DNA of 64,000 nucleotides from Paraescarpia echinospica (GCA_020002185.1 CM034537.1:5584465-5648464); one strand, 5' to 3'; counted from the stretch's first letter, positions 10,112 to 20,985 are shown. Notes: a model not told the origin generated them from the letters alone. A program made the numbers and translations.

Positions 10112-13100
10112 ATGCTCAGGTTATATAGCTTGTGCAGCTCTTTCACAACGTCTAGTCTATGTTTATATGATGTGTCCTGTAAACATAGAGCACTATTGTT
10201 TATTAAATTTTCTAATATGATTGATAACAATTATTTCTTAGTGCAATTTGGTTTTTTAGAGAAAAATTCTCTCCATCACATATTAAAAAGGGATGAAATG
10301 AATGAAGATGGGGATGTTGGACCATTTCAACATTCACCATACTTTGACGATGATAATTTAATAAACCATTTAACGAACAAACAAAGCAAATTTATCATGC
10401 TAAGCTTAAACTGTCAGTGTAAATGCAAAAACTGACGAAATTAAAATAAAGCTAGAGACATTCAGAAGTAGTGGCTGTAAGATTAGTTCTCTATGTTTAC
10501 AGGAAACATGGCTCGATGAAGAGGCTGACACTTCTTTATTTCAAATAGATGGATATATATTAATATGCCAAGGCAAAATCTGTAGTGCACATGCCCGCTT
10601 GGCAATCTACCTCAGCAACAAGTACAATTACAAACCTGTAAAAATCCATGCTAATACAGACTCATGGGAGGGTCAATTTATTAAAATAACATGTTGTGCC
10701 GTGAAAAAAAAAATTCTTGGGGGGTGGTCACAGGTTGAGGTGACCGGTGGCATAATCGACCCCACTTTTAAGGTTTAGCCTCAGTTATATATAGTGTAAT
10801 GCGTCAGCGGGTAGTGTTGGTTTTAGATTTGGTGTGGTTGACTGGTGTGCTTGGCTAGTATTATACTGTGCAGTAGGTCTATGGTGATTTTAGCAGTAAT
10901 GACATTGTTTGATATATGATATCATGTATACCAATACTGCTTGTTTTATGTGCCAAAATGTGGGCTCTGTCAACCTGAGGTACAGGAGACTAGTATGGGC
11001 TCAGTCACAGGCCTGGCCTTGGGATGTCGAGCCCACATTTCTCTCTTATCACGTTAATAAATAAACGTCATTCATTTGGCCTTTTTTCATCACTATATTG
11101 GACTCTTGTGTTGTTGCTTGCATAAAAAAAAATTCTTGGAAATATATATAGACCACCTAGAGATATAATCAAAAACTACTGAATATTTACAAAAGAATTT
11201 TGGCATCAAATTTAGTTGATTTACAAAAATCTAAAAGTGAAATAATAATTGCAGGAAATAACAATATTGACTTGCATAAAATTAACGAAAAACCCAAAAT
11301 ATGTGACTATTTTGACACAATCATTTCACATGGTTTCTTCTTAAAATTACTATGCCAACTCGACTTTCAGAATATCATGGAACACTCATTGGTAATTTGT
11401 TATGCAATTTGTCAAAAAGATTCTTCAAATCCTCAGCCGATATTTTAGTGAGCAATATTTCTGATCACTTTCCGTATTTTCTAAGTCTGTACTATGTCGA
11501 AACCACTAGTGCAATACCAAGGTTTACATGAAGAAAAAAAAATCCTGACTCACTCATTAAATTTAAAATTGAAATAATAAACTAAAATATTTATTATTAA
11601 CTTACCACAGATACTTATGCGGATCCGAATGAAAACTACAATATCCTCGATGAAATTGTTACTGCAGCTATGGATAAATTTCTACCTATTATAGTAATTC
11701 AATTTAACAAGTATAAACATATGAAAACTCCTTGGATTACCAAAGGCTTTATTGTGTCGATAAAATTTAGAAACAAATTGTATTCGAGAATGAAACAGGT
11801 TCATGTAAACACAGAGCATTATCATAAACTTAAAACTGACATACATACTTATAATAACATTCTTAAAAGTAACATTAGATTAGCTAAGCAAATGCATTAC
11901 CAATCCAGTTTTGAAAAGCATAAGCATGATGTTGAAAAGATGTGGTGTTTAATTAAAGAAATTATTTAAAAAAGTTAAAGAAAGAACAATTTCCAGATTT
12001 TTTCAAAGTCGATGGGGAAATGATTAGTGACAAATGCATTATTGCAAACAGATTTAACACGTTTTTTGCTAATGCTGGTCCTACTCTAGCCTCTAAAACA
12101 ACTACTAGTGGAGTTAAATCATACAAAGATTAACTGAAAAACCCGATATATCACACCTTCAGCTTTAACCCGATTGACATGAAAACTACTGTTAATACAA
12201 TTGATTGTTTACCTCCAAAATCAAGTTGGGGAAAAGACGGTATTTCAACACAATTACTAAAATTTATAAAAATTTATATCAGTAATGCAGTCACTAATTA
12301 TTAATCAATCAATAATAACTGGTATATTTCCAGACAAATTAAAAATTGCAAACCCCTTTTCAAAAAAGGTGATGTTTCCGACTTTAACAATTATCGTCCT
12401 ATTTCTATCCTGCCAGTGATTTCAAAACATTTTGAAAGGGTTATGTTTGATCAAATCCACAATTACTTCCATTCTAAAGCATTACACTACAATAGCCAAT
12501 ATGCGTTTAGAAAGAAACATTCTACTGAGCTTGCTACACTCGAAATCATAGACAGAATTATACAAGAACTTGATAAATTGGTTACTCCAATAAATATATA
12601 CCTTCATTTATCAAAAGCATTTGACACAATTGATCACAATATATTGGTACAGAAGTTGAATTACTATGGATTAAATGACAAGGCTCTGGACCTTTGTAAG
12701 AGTTATTAACAAAGTCGTAAGCAGTACGTAGAAATTGAAAATGTTAAGTCTAAGGAAATAGTCATCAACACTGGTGTCCCTCAAGGTTAAATTTTAGGGC
12801 CGCTCTCATTTATTATATATATATATAAATGATATAGCACTTTATAGTGACCATTTCAAATTGATAACGAATGCTGACGACACCACCCTTACTAGTACAC
12901 TAAATACATTTAACGATTCAGAAGGCCAAATTCGATGTGGAAATATTAACAAAGAACAAAGAAAGCAATTGGTTAAAAGCTAATAAACTGCCACTAAATG
13001 TCAAAAAGACTAAATTCATGATTTTTCATATGCCTCAAAAGAAAGTAGAATACCCTGTGTTACAAATAGATGGGGCACACATTGAATGTGTAAATTATTT

Positions 13101-14035
13101 CAATTTTTTTGGCATCACAATAAATAACCATTTAAACTGGCAGAGTCATACAAACAAAACAGCAAATAAAATATATTAAACAATAGGCATACTAAATAAA
13201 CACTTTTTATCACCTAATACATTATATATTATGTACAATGCTTTTATTCTCCCTCATATTAATTATGGCTTACTTTTATGGGGTCATCAGGCACATCAAA
13301 TTTTCAAATTACAGAAAAAAGCAATACGAATAATATAAAAGTAAATATAATGCTCACACAAGTCCTGTTTTTAAAATACTTCAGTCGCTAAAGTTGGATG
13401 ACATTTATAAATTCCAACAATTAAAATCTTACTATAAATTAATTAACAATCTTTTACACTACTACTTCAATGTTTTTCCAAACACACACATATATGATAT
13501 TCATCAGCACTACACACGTGAAAGAAATGATCTGTATATGTCCAGATTCAAACATGAATTTGCCAAAAAAATGCATTAGACATAACATAGTAGAGACAGT
13601 TAACAATACACATATTATTATTAATAAAATTGACACCCACAGTTTATGTTTTTTTTAACATACACAGAAAACTTTTTTATTTTAAATTATGAATCCAGTT
13701 GTCGTATTCATAATTGCTTAATTTGTAATTCGTAATATGTATTGAAATGTATGCCTAAGTATCCGTATGTACGTCAATTTGTACAAGAGTACATATAATC
13801 AGTCCTTGTATTATGTATGTATATTGATACACTGAGTAATTATCAACTGTAAAACAAGGCATATGCTATTCTGATTTGTGACATGTAAATTTTTTTGTTT
13901 ATATTTATGGGATGGCTCCTGTGCTAGCGATATTATATATCTTAATGGGAGTCTCCCGACCTTATCTATTACTTACGTTATTCATTATATATGTATTGTA
14001 TTTATAGGTCAAATAAATTGATCCTGAGTTCTAAC
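10112..14035 (+). pseudogene. LINE-A ORF2: endonuclease plus reverse transcriptase, broken
   Basis: This is a CR1/L2/Jockey-like non-LTR element. An open frame at 10112-10435 holds the leader (QSKFIMLSLNC). A frameshift precedes the endonuclease core: SLCLQETWLDEE (10488-10520), WEGQFIKIT, NIYRPPRD after a 403-bp insertion, and SDHFPYF (11460-11480). A linker frame lies at 11670-11969 (KTPWITKGF). The RT reads NYRPISILPV, KKHSTELATLEI and LHLSKAFDTIDH (12416-12709). Key residues are lost: the first catalytic Asp of motif A is His (CAT, 12605-12607), and motif C reads NADD (12870-12881). A stop (TAA, 12788-12790) falls inside VPQG. The RT tail continues at 12937-13658. The 3' region (about 13900-14035) holds GGGATGGCTCC and GGGAGTCTCCC and ends near AAATAAATTGATCCTGAG. 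Confidence 0.85.
10721..11123 (+). mobile_element. 403-bp insertion with 17-bp target-site duplication
   Basis: The insertion splits the LINE-A endonuclease between WEGQFIKIT and GNIYRPPRD. Identical 17-bp repeats, ten A then TTCTTGG, flank it at 10704-10720 and 11124-11140. A long duplication that starts in a poly-A run points to target-primed (LINE or SINE type) insertion. An AATAAATAAA-like signal sits about 70 bp from the 3' end, and the insert begins GGGGTGGTCACAGG. No tRNA-type A or B box was found. It contains TGGTCACAGG near the start and CTTGCA near the end, so a solo LTR is an alternative, but the 4-6 bp direct flanks expected of an LTR are not seen. Confidence 0.65.
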
Positions 14036-14492
14036 AACAGTATGGAATGTTCTTCAGAAATAATACTAATATTAATAAAATTTAACATTATTATTTTATC
14101 AGTTAGTTAAAGTTTGTCTGCCAATTTAACAAGTTCGGTTTTCCAAAATATTAGGTATACAAGTATAACAATAAAAGTGCATATTTTTTATCATATTATC
14201 CTTACAGCTAAAAGTCCTAAGTTGGTTGACTAGCTTACCATTTAATAACCACTCAAGATACTGTCATTGTGCTTGCAACAGAATGTTTTCATAAAGAAAT
14301 ATTTTGCAGTATATTAGTATTATATAGCATGCTATGGTTGGGATTTAGAGAACAATTATCTAACTAATTAAATACTGTTGTAATCAAACCATGTGACTAG
14401 GATAGATAAATTATAGACAGTATTAATTATTAAACGAACGTTATTGTTTGAAAATGTAAACAAGCATAGAGGCTATAAAACCTTCAACTGCA

Positions 14493-14523
14493 CCCCCTAG
14501 AGACCTTGAGGGTCTCTAGGGGG
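14493..14523. repeat. 13-bp perfect hairpin, local inverted duplication
   Basis: CCCCCTAGAGACC (14493-14505) pairs with GGTCTCTAGGGGG (14511-14523) across a 5-base loop. The related arm sequence near 7448 has CCCCTCTAGAGACCTCAAGCAG with no hairpin, so about 45 bp was gained here. Part of the gain is a reverse-complement copy of the adjacent bases. Confidence 0.8.
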
Positions 14524-14884
14524 ATGGCTTTTAGCTGAACACTTTCCCTCAAGCAGAACACTCATGTCTCAACAGCAGTTGCATATATACCCATTGCATG
14601 TGTCAGAAAAAGTATAAGTGTGTTGTTTAAACAATAATTTTCTCATAGGCATTTTTATTACAATTTGATATTATGGAAGCTTCATCTAAAGTTGCTGATA
14701 TTTTACTGTGGATTATGAATTGTAATATACTATATATATATGTTATGTTAAAAAAGTAATACAGCTATATTTTAATGATTGATTTTATGTTATTTAATGT
14801 GATTTATGTTTTAATCACTTGTTCAATATGCCTGTAATAAATTGCACATAATAAGGCAATCTGCAGTTTTACAGTAATACTTAT

Positions 14885-15135
14885 TTATCCCCTGCTGATG
14901 CTTAATGCTAATACCCTCCTGAGCTTGTTTGTTACAGGAACACACAGAGTAAGTGTCGATAAAGATCATTTAATAATTATACTAACAACATAACAATATA
15001 CATTGAGAATATAGCTTAGCAGCCAGCACAAAAATGGTAATCAAGAAAATACAATACATATGTATCAAATGCTTAACTGCATATACCAACTTTCTCATTG
15101 CTGAACAATTATTAGGTGGGGGCGGTCTTATGTCC
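14885..15135 (+). repeat. R repeat, diverged copy
   Basis: The copy has CCCTGCTGATGCTTAATGC, CTGAGCTTGTTTGTTACAGG, TCATTTAATAATTATACTAAC and a truncated second box (AACAATTATTAGG), then GGTGGGGGCGGTC. It lies inside the diverged arm copy. Confidence 0.7.
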
Positions 15136-15309
15136 CCCTAATACAAGAACATAACAAGGTAAGCAACATGAAACCTAGGTGGTAGAGAGGGGAGAATGGT
15201 GGGTAAGAAAAACAGCCGATGTGTTGGCTCTGTTATAGCAGTTTTACAGTAATACTTATCTTGCAGTTAAACAGTGATCCTTATCTTGCATTATAAAACT
15301 AATTGTGAA

Positions 15310-15700
15310 ACTACAAACTTCTGGAATGTAAATACTATGACAAACACTACTGCATAGGATGCGTAGAAATAACAGACAAAGAATATGAGAAAGAAATTAG
15401 AATCAAAGTGAACGAATCTCCTAAAGAAAGTGGAAGACTGAATCATTGGTTTAGAGAAACAAATTAGAACCAAAGGTAACGAATCTCCTAAACATAGTGG
15501 CAGACAGAATCATTGGATTAGAGAAAGAAATTAGAACCAAAGTGAATGAATCAAGATTCAACAAAATTATTAAAAAAGGTTAAGTTTGAAAAACCCAAGT
15601 AGCCATCAGATCAAACGAGTTAAACAAGTTGCAGAAATTCTGATAAATGAACAAAACATGGTATCACAAGGCAGAGAAAAAATACTCATATAATGGCAGA
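15310..15700 (+). pseudogene. CR1-like ORF1 remnant with three 67-bp repeats
   Basis: Translation gives CKYYDKHYCIGC then VEITDKEYEKEIRIKVNES, close to the right-arm version. A 67-bp unit beginning GAGAAAGAAATTAGAA repeats at 15387-15453, 15454-15520 and 15521 onward. Because 67 is not a multiple of three, each repeat shifts the frame, so the repeats themselves break the ORF. It lies just 5' of the CR1 ORF2, in the expected order. Confidence 0.45.
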
Positions 15701-15784
15701 GAAAAAAGCCTCATAATAACATAATCACCTCCAAATTACCTAAATCAACATCATAACTAAAAACTATTATACAACATTAAGTGC

Positions 15785-17747
15785 ATAGTCGATAAATTTG
15801 TACCCTTCAAAAAACAAGGAAAACGGTCCAAAAAGAAACACTTATCGAAAGAAGCCATTAGAAAAATTAAGTACAAACAAATGATGTGGAAGTCATACAG
15901 ATGTACTGGAAATGATGAAGACTACAACAGTTATAAAGAAGCACTTAACCAAGCTACAGCTGAAATTAGAAATTCAAAGAGAAGCTATGAACAACAATTA
16001 GCTAGTAATATAAAACATGACAGCAAGAGTTTTTATGCGTATGTTCGAAGCAAACAGAAAGTTCAAGATAAAGTCGGTCCTCTAGAAGATAGTGCTGGAA
16101 ATATAATATCAGAGGGATTCTTAATGGCAGAAGACCTGAATGAGTACTTTAGTTCAGTGTTTACCAGGGAAGATATTAGTTCACTGCCAGTACCAGAGGC
16201 TAAGTTCAAGGGGGCAGATTCAGATTATTTAGGACAATTAATTGTAACCCCGGAAATGGTAGGTAAGAAAATAAGGGCTATGAAGGAAAATAAATCACCT
16301 GGAGTGGATGGTATTCCACCCAAACTACTATTGGAAATTGTAGAACAAATTAGCATACCGCTTGCAACAGTTTTCAATTTGTCATTAGAAGAGGGAGTGG
16401 TTCCTTTAGAATGGAAAGAAGCAAACATTATACCGTTATTCAAAAAAGGTTCGAGAAACAAGTCAGAGAACTATAGACCAGTGAGTTTAACATCAGTGAT
16501 TTTTAAATTGTTAGAAAGACTAATTAAAGATCACATGGTGGATTTTCTTGTTAAACAAAACTTGATAAACCCATCTCAACATGGTTTTTTTAAAGCGAGG
16601 TCATGCTTAACAAATATGTTATGTTTTTTGGAAGACATCACTAAGTGGGTAGATGAGGGATCACCAGTAGATATCGTCTACTTAGATTTTCAAAAAGCTT
16701 TCGACAAAGTACCACATCAAAGATTACTGCTTAAACTAAAGGCCCATGGCATAGGAAATGGTATAATAAACTGGATAGAACAATGGTTGATTGACAGAAG
16801 ACAACGTGTAGTAGTTGATGGGGAGGCTTCAAACTGGAAATCAGTATTGAGTGGGGTACCACAGGGATCAGTATTAGGTCCTATGTTATTCTTAATATAT
16901 ATCAACGATTTGGATGATGAAATAACAAGCAGTGTTGAAATTTGCGGATGATACAAAAGTGTTTAGAACGATTAAAAGTGATGGAGATAGACAGCATTTA
17001 CAAGATGATCTTGACAGGTTGATCAAATGGTCTGAAAAGTGGCAAATGCTGTTCAATTTTGGGAAATGTAAATGCCTCCATGGACATGGGAACGAAGAGG
17101 TAGAATATACAATGGGGGGTACTGTACTAAGTACTACTGTAAAAGAAAAGGACTTAGGGTTAACCATTAGTGCTGATATGAAGGTTTCAGAGCAGTGCGG
17201 AATTGCAGCTTCAAAGGGAAATCAAATCCTTGGATTAATTAGGCGAAACATAACGTATAAGGAAAAAGAGCTAATAATACCGCTGTACAAAACAATAGTT
17301 AGGCCTCATTTAGAATATTGTATTCAAGCGTGGAGGCCATATCGCAGGAAGGACATAGATATGCTAAAAAGAGTGCAGAGGAGAGTAACTAAAATGATAC
17401 CAAAACTGAGGGATCTTAGTTACGAAATACGCCTAAAAAAATGCGGTTTAACAACACTAGAGACCAGGAGATTGAGAGGAGATCAGATAGAAGTGTTTAA
17501 AATATTGAAGGGTTATGAAAATATTGATAGAAATATTTTTTTCTCAGTTAAGAAAGATAGAAGGACTAGAGGACATGAACTTACATTGGCAAAGGAGCAG
17601 AGTAGATTGGATATAAGAAAGTTTTCATTTTCACAAAGGACTGTAAATGAATGGAACAGATTACCTGCTGATTGTGTGGGTGCTAGTAGCGTGAATATGT
17701 TTAAAAATAAAATCGACACATACCTCAGACGGGCGGGATACACATAG
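15785..17747 (+). pseudogene. CR1-like LINE ORF2 (reverse transcriptase), one frameshift
   Basis: The best preserved protein in the window. Recognisable translation starts at about 15785 ([16 protein letters not shown]), so the endonuclease is missing and the element is 5' truncated or its 5' part was replaced. One open frame (15881-16951) holds the RT fingers and palm: [61 protein letters not shown] (motif A intact) and [21 protein letters not shown] second frame (16932-17747) begins [11 protein letters not shown] (motif C intact) and runs through the thumb (WSEKWQMLFNFGKCKCLH, KEKDLGLTIS, RPHLEYCIQAW) to the end RRAGYT. A single +1 shift near 16931 is the only break seen. The catalytic Asp residues are present. 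Strong similarity to CR1-group ORF2 sequences of marine animals is from memory, not a search. Confidence 0.92.
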
Positions 17748-17850
17748 ATAAAAGGGTCGGACTCTCGATAAGCCAAAGGGCTTCCTTGTCCACCTGCCAC
17801 CTAGAGTTAATTCTCTGGGTGGCAATCTTGTTAAATCTTGTTAAATCACA
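17748..17850 (+). other. 3' untranslated end of the CR1-like LINE
   Basis: After the stop comes GGGTCGGACTCTCGATAAGCC, then AAGGGCTTCCTTGTCCACC, TAGAGTTAATTCTCTGGGTG and a short tandem CTTGTTAAAT repeat (about 17827-17848). CR1-group LINEs end in short tandem repeats instead of poly-A. The same 3' end appears, diverged, at 50690-50826. Confidence 0.75.
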
Positions 17851-17859
17851 AAGAACAAA

Positions 17860-18375
17860 TTCTAGAAATATGCACTAATACATAGATAAACAACAACTTC
17901 ACAGAAACTGACATCAAAGAAATTTGGAGGCTTGGGCAGGCCAAGGAAAATGAAACCAATCACAGACCAGTACTAATCACATTAACAAACATTAAAAACT
18001 AACCTTTCTACGAACATTCCATCACATCAAAAAACAATACAAATTCTAAAACATCAAGATAATCCATGACAAAACCAAACAAGAAAGGAAGAATCCAAAA
18101 AGCTCTTCGAAGACGCCGAGGCAGGAAGCAGCAGACATGTCGGGGAATACCTATACAGAGTCTAGGGTCCACCATGTGAATGAAACATAAGAAAGTTAAA
18201 GAAAAGCCAATAAAGAATACACATCCAACTACAATGACAGATGATAAAACATATATAAAGAGAGGAATAGTAATTCCGGATGAAGACTGCCAACGTTGGT
18301 CGAAACGAGTTTCTAATTTATAGTTGTGTATAACAAAATATTATTCAAATGTAAATAAAGATAATATTATTGAGA
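17860..18375 (+). pseudogene. Possible retroelement remnant, class uncertain
   Basis: Around 17910-18000 translation gives DIKEIWRLGQ and then NHRPVLITLT. This resembles the RRM-side motif of LINE ORF1 proteins (compare RPVIIKF in the ORF1 at 35191-35613). Further on is a basic stretch (KALRRRRGRKQQ, about 18095). The block ends with GAAGACTGCCAACGTTGGTC and an AATAAAG-like signal near 18355. Stops interrupt every frame. The class is uncertain. Confidence 0.3.
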
Positions 18376-18519
18376 TTGGCAGCAGTCATAGTTTTTAAAC
18401 AATTACATACCAATTGAGGAACAAGCATAATTTATATGAACAAATAATTAAAGCACTAAAACACTGTATGATAGCAATTGATAAGGTGAAATTCAAAACC
18501 CCCAAATGTTTTATATCCA

Positions 18520-18760
18520 CACAATTTTTATCAAGGCAAAATTATGATGGAATGAGGAGTTTTCAAATAAAGTTTGGGAAGAGATATTTAAAGACTGTAA
18601 AGATAATGTTAATGATCAGTGGGAAATCCTTAAAACAGTCCCAAACTCGTTAGAAGATAAATGCGTACCTCAAAAAGAAATATCAAATTACAGAAACGAA
18701 AACTTCCCTGTGAATGCAAACACCAGAAAACCAATTAGATATAAAATAAATTATATATGG
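18520..18760 (+). pseudogene. LINE ORF2 linker fragment
   Basis: One frame reads VWEEIFKDCKDNVNDQWEIL then CVPQKEISNYRNENFPVN. This matches in style the linker between endonuclease and reverse transcriptase in CR1/L2-like ORF2 proteins. It is short, without RT motifs, and leads into a fragment of the arm repeat family. Confidence 0.4.
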
Positions 18761-18779
18761 ATTAGAGAGATAGACACAA

Positions 18780-19170
18780 GGTTATTACTCATTGTTGGAT
18801 TGGTGTTTTAAAATTAATGTTCCGATGTGATTGTAATAAAAAGTATAAGTGTGTTGATTAAACAATTATTTTATAGCATAGCATTTTTATTAAAATTTGA
18901 TATTATGGAAACCATAATACAACATGCAAGCTTAATCTAAAGTGGCTGATACTTTGCAGAAGATTATGAGTACACTTGTAATATACTATTCTATATCATG
19001 CTAAAAAGTAATACAGTTGTATTATGATTTTTTTTATTTTTATTTAATTTGTGATTCATGTATTACTCACTTGTTCAATGTGATTGTAATAAATTGCACA
19101 TAACAAGACAATATGCAGTTAAACAGTGGCAGTTAAACAGTAATACTTATCTTGCATTATAAAACTAATT
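18780..19170 (+). repeat. Short copy of the palindrome-arm family
   Basis: The segment parallels about 7725-8085: TTACTCATTGTTGGATTGGT, TGTGATTGTAATAAAAAGTA, TGATATTATGGAAACCATA, TTCATGTATTAC, CACTTGTTCAATGTGATTG and AAATTGCACATAA. It stops before the R repeat. This is the fourth member of the family in the window, counting both arms. Confidence 0.7.
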
Positions 19171-19355
19171 TATATTATATATAACAATTGATCTGTTGCA
19201 TGTGACATTTAATAATACATTATTATATGGATGTTTTGCTGTGTATTGTCTCAGATCCTCCACAATTGTTACGTAATGTATACATGTATCATATTACTGC
19301 TACATCTGTGCTATACTGAACATTGTGTATCAATAAAGATTATTATTATTTGTAA
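19171..19355 (+). other. Probable LINE 3' tail
   Basis: The block ends GTGTATCAATAAAGATT followed by a short ATT repeat, a usual ending of truncated LINEs. No coding sequence remains. Confidence 0.4.
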
Positions 19356-19927
19356 ACAGTTATATTAATGGTAGTGGAACAGCAATACATAATAAAACAT
19401 TAAGCCAAAGGAAATATGTTTCTATATAAAAATTCCTGATGTGAATGTTGCGTTGCGAACATTTTTTATTAGTATAACGCTTGTATGATTTCACCACATC
19501 AAACAAATGATTATGGTGTGGGTTTATGGAAGTAAAGCGGATTCCAATACAGTAATTTCCTCCTTCGAACGTTGTAAACAGAATGACATTCAACTTCCGG
19601 CGTTCAGCAATATGACCTAATTTTCGCGCATGTGCGAGCCTGCCAACCTTATCTGGAACGCGGCCCAGGTCTGCGAGAGCTTTCACGATTTTTGACGCAG
19701 ACGTCGGTTGGATAATTTTGATTTCACCAGTCTATTTTCGTAAGTACTTCACTCAAAACAACTTTTCTAACACAGTTACAGTTTGTTTGTATACATTTGA
19801 CGGAATAGGTGTTATAGATTTAGTATATAGATATCTTACGGAAGAATTTGATCAAGTTTTTGTTATTTAAAAAAAAACGGCAACAAAATCGTTTGGAAGC
19901 ACGACTTGTGCTCCCTGGGCCGGGGTC
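19356..19927. other. GC-richer stretch, no gene recognised
   Basis: Base composition rises and CpG is frequent around 19600-19740 and 19895-19930. A minus-strand frame (19686-19360, 108 codons) has no recognised domain. TTTTCGTAAGTAC (about 19733) looks like a splice donor on the plus strand. A host first exon or promoter is possible but unproven. Confidence 0.3.
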
Positions 19928-20080
19928 GGTTTCATGAAGCGGCTAAGAACGTTCTTAACGCTAAGATGATTGTCTTAGTAAATCACGTATTTTTTTAATA
20001 TAAGCGAACATAGTCATAGGAGTTTACGCAAACACGTGACGCTAACTAATTGCATAACTTTAAGTACGCTTCATGAAACC
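19928..20080. mobile_element. 153-bp MITE with 14-bp terminal inverted repeats
   Basis: GGTTTCATGAAGCG (19928-19941) and CGCTTCATGAAACC (20067-20080) are exact reverse complements. The interior has no coding capacity. No target-site duplication is clear from the flanks (GGGGTC and AGTAAT), so the superfamily is not assigned. Confidence 0.7.
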
Positions 20081-20744
20081 AGTAATCAGTATTATGTATT
20101 TAGGCGTACTTACTTGTGAGATTGTGGCTTTACAATTTGCGATAGCTCGGCGCTTTCCAAGGGTTGTTGTGTGCACTTGCGAGTTAGTTTATCTCGAGAG
20201 ACATTGCTTGTCTACTCTAGTCTCTAGCCTGTCTTCAGTCTTGTGACTTGCCACAGACACAGCCACAGGCACAGGTGCACTTCATGTGGGCTGAGACGAG
20301 TTCTGGTGTGACGCCTGGTGCGGCTGGTGTGCTGCCACTATACGAAAATTATAAACGCTGTGAGAAACAATGCAAAGCCCGCGAATGATTTGCTATTTGT
20401 GGGGAACCCATTGCCATTGTGTGGCGTTGACGAAGTGATGACGTAAAGCCGCTGATCGTTTCCTAGATTACATAACCTGTCTACTACATTATAGTGCACT
20501 AATCAGTAAACGCACTACGTCCTTACGACTTTGCTAGGCCAAAAATCTAAAACAAATGACATCGGGGTACCTAAATGTTACAAGCTGTCAGCCAGGCCAG
20601 GATTTATCTATGATCTTTACCGGTTATAACCAGCCCGGATGACACTTTCTACTGTGATTTTCTAGTGAGCTAGCTATTTTGTGAAAATGAAGGCAGGGCT
20701 TGTTGATTTTGAAGGATTTTCAACATGTGCATAATCGGCTATTT
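20081..20744. other. GC-richer stretch, no gene recognised
   Basis: This is mixed sequence with more G and C than its surroundings and several CA/CAG-rich pieces (about 20230-20280). No open frame with a known domain, no repeat match elsewhere in the window and no RNA gene were seen. Confidence 0.3.
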
Positions 20745-20985
20745 ATATCCTGCTGACGCTCAGTGGCAGAACCCTGAGCTTGTTTGCTATACAAATTAAA
20801 CATGAGTGGATGTAGTTGGTAAAGGTCATTTAATAATTGTACCAACAGGAATTAAATCACATACATCAATTGATGAGATAAAACTTAAGCGGTAAACAAA
20901 TCATACTCTCATCGAGGTACTACAAAAGCAATTATTAAATGACAATCAGATTAGCAAAGGTGGGCCGGTCATCCCCCCCACATCT
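20745..20985 (+). repeat. R repeat copy
   Basis: Landmarks are CCTGCTGACGCTCAGTGGC, CCTGAGCTTGTTTGCTATAC, TCATTTAATAATTGT (20826-20840), GCAATTATTAAATGA (20928-20942) and GCAAAGGTGGGCCGGTCATC. It belongs to the subfamily with CCAACAGGAATTAAATCACA, also seen at 41817-42050 and 63001-63240. Confidence 0.75.

Larger units (their letters stand above)
6973..11480 (+). repeat. Right arm of the 9-kb palindrome
   Basis: This is the reverse complement of 2426-6956. It differs from the left arm in that the LINE started at about 10112 continues past the arm end without a break. The arm ends exactly after the codon for the last Phe of an SDHFPYF motif (11460-11480) in the LINE endonuclease. The right side is therefore the original sequence and the left side is an inverted copy of it. 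The arm interior (about 6997-8900) has a diverged relative at 14085-15740 and a shorter one at 18780-19170. Confidence 0.95.
14085..15740 (+). repeat. Diverged copy of the palindrome arm interior
   Basis: The segment runs parallel to about 6997-8900. Shared sequence includes TTATCAGTTAGTTAA, GTACTGTCATTGTGCTTGCA, AACTGCACCCC and CTAGAGACC, CTCAAGCAGAACACTCATG, the R repeat, and AGCCGATGTGTTGGCTCTG. Divergence and indels are far greater than between the two arms. It leads directly into a CR1-type ORF2 at 15785. The simplest reading is that this is the 5' region of a CR1-like LINE and that the arms carry another, truncated copy. Confidence 0.75.

Noticed and set aside
10721..11123. Solo LTR
   Set aside because: TG and CA bases can be placed near the ends, but they lack adjacent 4-6 bp duplications. 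The 17-bp duplication in a poly-A run fits target-primed insertion better.
2458..11448. Matching small proteins in the two palindrome arms as conserved genes
   Set aside because: Identity follows from the palindrome itself, not from selection. Apart from LINE motifs the frames have no recognisable domains.
18285..18315. Hammerhead ribozyme-like stretch (GAAGACTGCCAACGTTGGTC, then CGAAAC)
   Set aside because: The core reads CGGAUGA instead of CUGAUGA, so an invariant base is wrong, and the stem II pairing is poor.
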